Positions 5,649 to 7,442 of a stretch of 7,442 nucleotides of DNA are shown here, piece after piece. The DNA is taken from NCBI GenBank assembly GCA_016650315.1, contig JAENVZ010000055.1:1-7442 (forward strand). Reading direction: 5' to 3'. Position 1 is the first letter of the stretch, and each line of letters opens with the position of its first letter. The stretch is from Alphaproteobacteria bacterium (GTDB lineage: Bacteria > Pseudomonadota > Alphaproteobacteria > Sphingomonadales > Sphingomonadaceae). The notes beneath the pieces are model-generated. The model was not told the origin of the DNA. It was given only the letters and a program-made list of their open reading frames with translations, and ran no database searches. Position numbers and translations under genes: made by a program.

Positions 5649-6977
5649 TTAGGCGTCCTGCGCTACATCCCTGAGCTTCGTCCCGCTTTGCCAGATAGGC
5701 GTGGCAGGGTGGGTTTCCGAATATTTTTCTGGCCGGAGGCGTGCCACGAAGAAGAAAGCAATGGCGGAAGACGAGATGAATGCGCCCGCGACAGCGAAAG
5801 CCGCATAATAGCTTCCGGTGACCTTGATCAGATAGCCAGAGATGGCGGGAGCCAGCGCGGCGGCAACCGCGGTGGACAGGACAACAAGTCCTGTGGCGCG
5901 TCCAAGATATTGGGCCGGGGCAGCTTGGCGGATGGTCGCGAAATAGGTGGGCCCCGATGCATAGAGCAAGCCGACGGCGCCAGCCATCAGTGCAACAGCA
6001 AGATATTTCCCATCGACCAAGGGTACCAGCACCAGGCATAATCCGGCTGGAACGAGGCATCCAAGCAAGAGAAGCTTTCGTCCCAGCAGGCCCCCCCTGG
6101 ACCGCCTTGTCGCATAGTCGGCAAGCAAGCCGCCGCTGACCATGCCGAGGGCGCCCAATCCCCAAGGAATGGCTGAAATGAAGCCTATCTCGATCTGGCT
6201 CATCCCGCGTTCGGCGGCAAGGTAGCTTGGAAACCAGGTGAAGAAAAAGACATGAACATAGCTCACCGCGCCAATGGCGATACAACTCGCGATGATAGCT
6301 GGGTATCGCAGTACATCGATGAGCCGCGGCTGCGTGTCGCCATCTTCTTGAGCTTGCGCGGAGGGCTGGGCGGGCTCGGGGACCTCACGAAAGTGGCGGG
6401 TTGCCGGCCACCAGCAGGCCGCCCAGCAAAGGCCGATCAGCGCGATAGCCGCAAATGATCCGCGCCAGCCAGCGACCACGACGGTCAAGGCGACGATAGG
6501 ACCTGCCAGCGCGCCACCGATCGGCTGCCCCGCGCTGACCAATCCGAAAGCGCTGGCAAATCGAATGGGCGGCACGACACGGGCGAGCATTTTTGTGGAG
6601 GCCGGCATCCAGGGCGATTCCCAGGCACCGAACGCGAAACGCACAACAAGGAGTGAAATCAAACCGGTGACAGCGCCAGTCAAGCCGCACAGAACCGACC
6701 AGCATGTCACCGACACCATCAGCACAATGCGTGGGCCAAACCGATCGGCAGCCCAGCCGCCCATAAAGATGAAGATGGAATAGCCAATCGCAAATATGCT
6801 GAATGCAAGGCCCATCTCGCTTGGGTCGAGATGGAGGTCGCTGGCGATGGATGGCGCAAGCAGCCCGATCACCGTCCGATCCAGAAAGTTGATCATTCCT
6901 CCGAGGAATATCATCGACAAAACGGCTTTGTCGCCCTTGCGCAAGGCGTGTTGCGGCTCTTCCTGATGTTGCGCCAT
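5649..6977 (-). CDS. MFS transporter, anion:cation symporter (ACS) type (442 aa)
   Basis: This is an inner-membrane MFS protein with about 12 membrane segments. It resembles the ACS group that takes up organic acids such as sugar acids, phthalates and hydroxyphenylacetate. Signs are 'INFLDRTVIG' (29-38) in segment 1, matching the family's N-x-x-D-R pattern, motif A 'GWAADRFGPRIV' (74-85), and a 'WESPWMPA' stretch at segment 4 where the group usually has G-x-x-E-x-P-x-x-P. A charged Gln/Glu/Pro-rich central loop separates the two halves. The start is set at 6977 because AAGGAGAG lies just upstream. An ATG 39 nt further upstream (7016) adds a Pro/Thr-rich 13-residue tail and has no such site. 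It converges with the other MFS gene and lies 105 nt downstream of a - strand NTF2-like gene, so those two may form a unit. The likely cargo is an organic anion, identity unknown. Confidence 0.9.
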   Translation of the reverse strand: MAQHQEEPQHALRKGDKAVLSMIFLGGMINFLDRTVIGLLAPSIASDLHLDPSEMGLAFSIFAIGYSIFIFMGGWAADRFGPRIVLMVSVTCWSVLCGLTGAVTGLISLLVVRFAFGAWESPWMPASTKMLARVVPPIRFASAFGLVSAGQPIGGALAGPIVALTVVVAGWRGSFAAIALIGLCWAACWWPATRHFREVPEPAQPSAQAQEDGDTQPRLIDVLRYPAIIASCIAIGAVSYVHVFFFTWFPSYLAAERGMSQIEIGFISAIPWGLGALGMVSGGLLADYATRRSRGGLLGRKLLLLGCLVPAGLCLVLVPLVDGKYLAVALMAGAVGLLYASGPTYFATIRQAAPAQYLGRATGLVVLSTAVAAALAPAISGYLIKVTGSYYAAFAVAGAFISSSAIAFFFVARLRPEKYSETHPATPIWQSGTKLRDVAQDA

Positions 6978-6980
6978 AAT

Positions 6981-6988
6981 CTCTCCTT
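6981..6988 (-). promoter_or_regulatory. Strong ribosome binding site of the - strand MFS gene
   Basis: On the - strand this reads AAGGAGAG, close to a full Shine-Dalgarno match, with its AAGGAG core 5 nt before ATG 6977. It decides the start of the transporter. Confidence 0.8.
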
Positions 6989-7082
6989 GGCCAGACGGGG
7001 GAGGGGTCGTTGTCATTCAAGCTGCAGATGAGATCCAGGCATGGCACCCCACCGTGCTTGGCGACGCAGTCTAACAACGGGA

Positions 7083-7442
7083 CTAGATGCCCACTGGTGC
7101 CGAATAGTGCGTGGCAGCTTCGCTGGTTGGCGTAGGCTTGCTCAGCTTGCGTCCGTGCTGCGGCAGCAAGATGATCTGCACGATCTTGTCGTCGCGAAGC
7201 GTGATGTAGAATTCGAGCCGAAAATCGGCTGGCATTCCGCTCTTGTCGAAATCTCCGTCCAGTTTTGCCGTTAAAATGATATCACCATAATGATCGATGA
7301 CTTCACGAACATCCATGGTAACATGATCGCCCACGATCTCGATCTCGCTCCATTTACGGATCGCATCTTTGCCCCAAAACTGCCGATGGCGATCATTGAC
7401 CATGCAGTTTTCGGCAAATGGCTCCATAAAGCCGTCCAGATC
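7083..7442 (-). CDS. NTF2/SnoaL-like family protein, partial (5' end beyond window)
   Basis: The last 119 residues of a small NTF2-like (SnoaL-type) protein are visible. The reading frame is open to the window edge. Residues before the first visible ATG (7427) read 'DLDGFMEPFAENCMVNDRHR', the usual first-strand region of this fold, so ATG 7427 is internal and the true start lies outside. The 'FWGKDAIRKWSE' turn after it and the late strands 'FRLEFYITLRDDKIVQIIL' are family hallmarks. The C-terminal tail after 'PQHGRK' is Ser/Thr/Pro-rich and probably disordered. It is unlike the NTF2-like protein at the left end of the window, so it is not a recent copy. It is upstream of an ACS-type transporter on the same strand with a 105-nt gap in which I see no convincing terminator or promoter. 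Function is unknown; a small-molecule isomerase, hydrolase or binding role is possible. Confidence 0.82.
   Translation of the reverse strand, partial: DLDGFMEPFAENCMVNDRHRQFWGKDAIRKWSEIEIVGDHVTMDVREVIDHYGDIILTAKLDGDFDKSGMPADFRLEFYITLRDDKIVQIILLPQHGRKLSKPTPTSEAATHYSAPVGI

Noticed and set aside
6091..6097. Run of seven C inside the - strand transporter as a slippage site
   Set aside because: The frame is intact on both sides and it encodes Gly-Gly in a loop. There is no sign of a second reading frame.
6978..7082. Promoter or terminator in the gap before the - strand transporter
   Set aside because: I found no convincing -35/-10 pair, and the only complementary pieces (GTTGT and ACAAC) are about 65 nt apart. 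Apart from the ribosome site nothing can be supported.

Overview
The window reads as a high-GC proteobacterial chromosome segment. An alphaproteobacterium of the sphingomonad type is my best guess, based on the GC-rich third positions, the tightly packed catabolic genes and the mix of families. No species can be assigned from sequence alone. There is no RNA gene, CRISPR array, insertion sequence or obvious phage gene. No stretch over 300 bases lacks a gene.

Left part, + strand, 9-4242: five genes in one tight run. In order they are an NTF2/SnoaL-like small enzyme, two NAD-type short-chain dehydrogenases (SDRs), an acyl-CoA dehydrogenase (ACAD), and an APH-fold phosphotransferase of the type found in human ACAD10/ACAD11 and bacterial LvaA. 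Gaps are 38 and 23 nt, followed by a 23-nt overlap (if the first ATG of the ACAD is used) and a 4-nt ATGA overlap. This is almost certainly one transcription unit. A + strand MFS transporter (4325-5512) follows after 82 nt and may belong to the same unit.

Right part, - strand: an MFS transporter of the anion:cation symporter type (5649-6977) converges on the first transporter. Upstream of it lies a second NTF2/SnoaL-like gene, cut by the right window edge.

The most interesting point is the ACAD + kinase pair. In mammals these two domains are fused (ACAD10, ACAD11). In Pseudomonas the LvaA/LvaC pair performs the same chemistry: a 4-hydroxyacyl-CoA is phosphorylated at the hydroxyl, and the ACAD then removes the phosphate so that the acid can enter beta-oxidation. 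Here the kinase start codon overlaps the ACAD stop codon, and the ACAD has Asp rather than Glu at the expected catalytic-base position. I infer that the operon handles a hydroxylated or keto acid whose hydroxyl blocks normal beta-oxidation. The SDRs would do the alcohol/ketone steps and a transporter would handle uptake. The substrate is unknown. No CoA ligase, thiolase, LvaB-like partner or regulator lies in the window.
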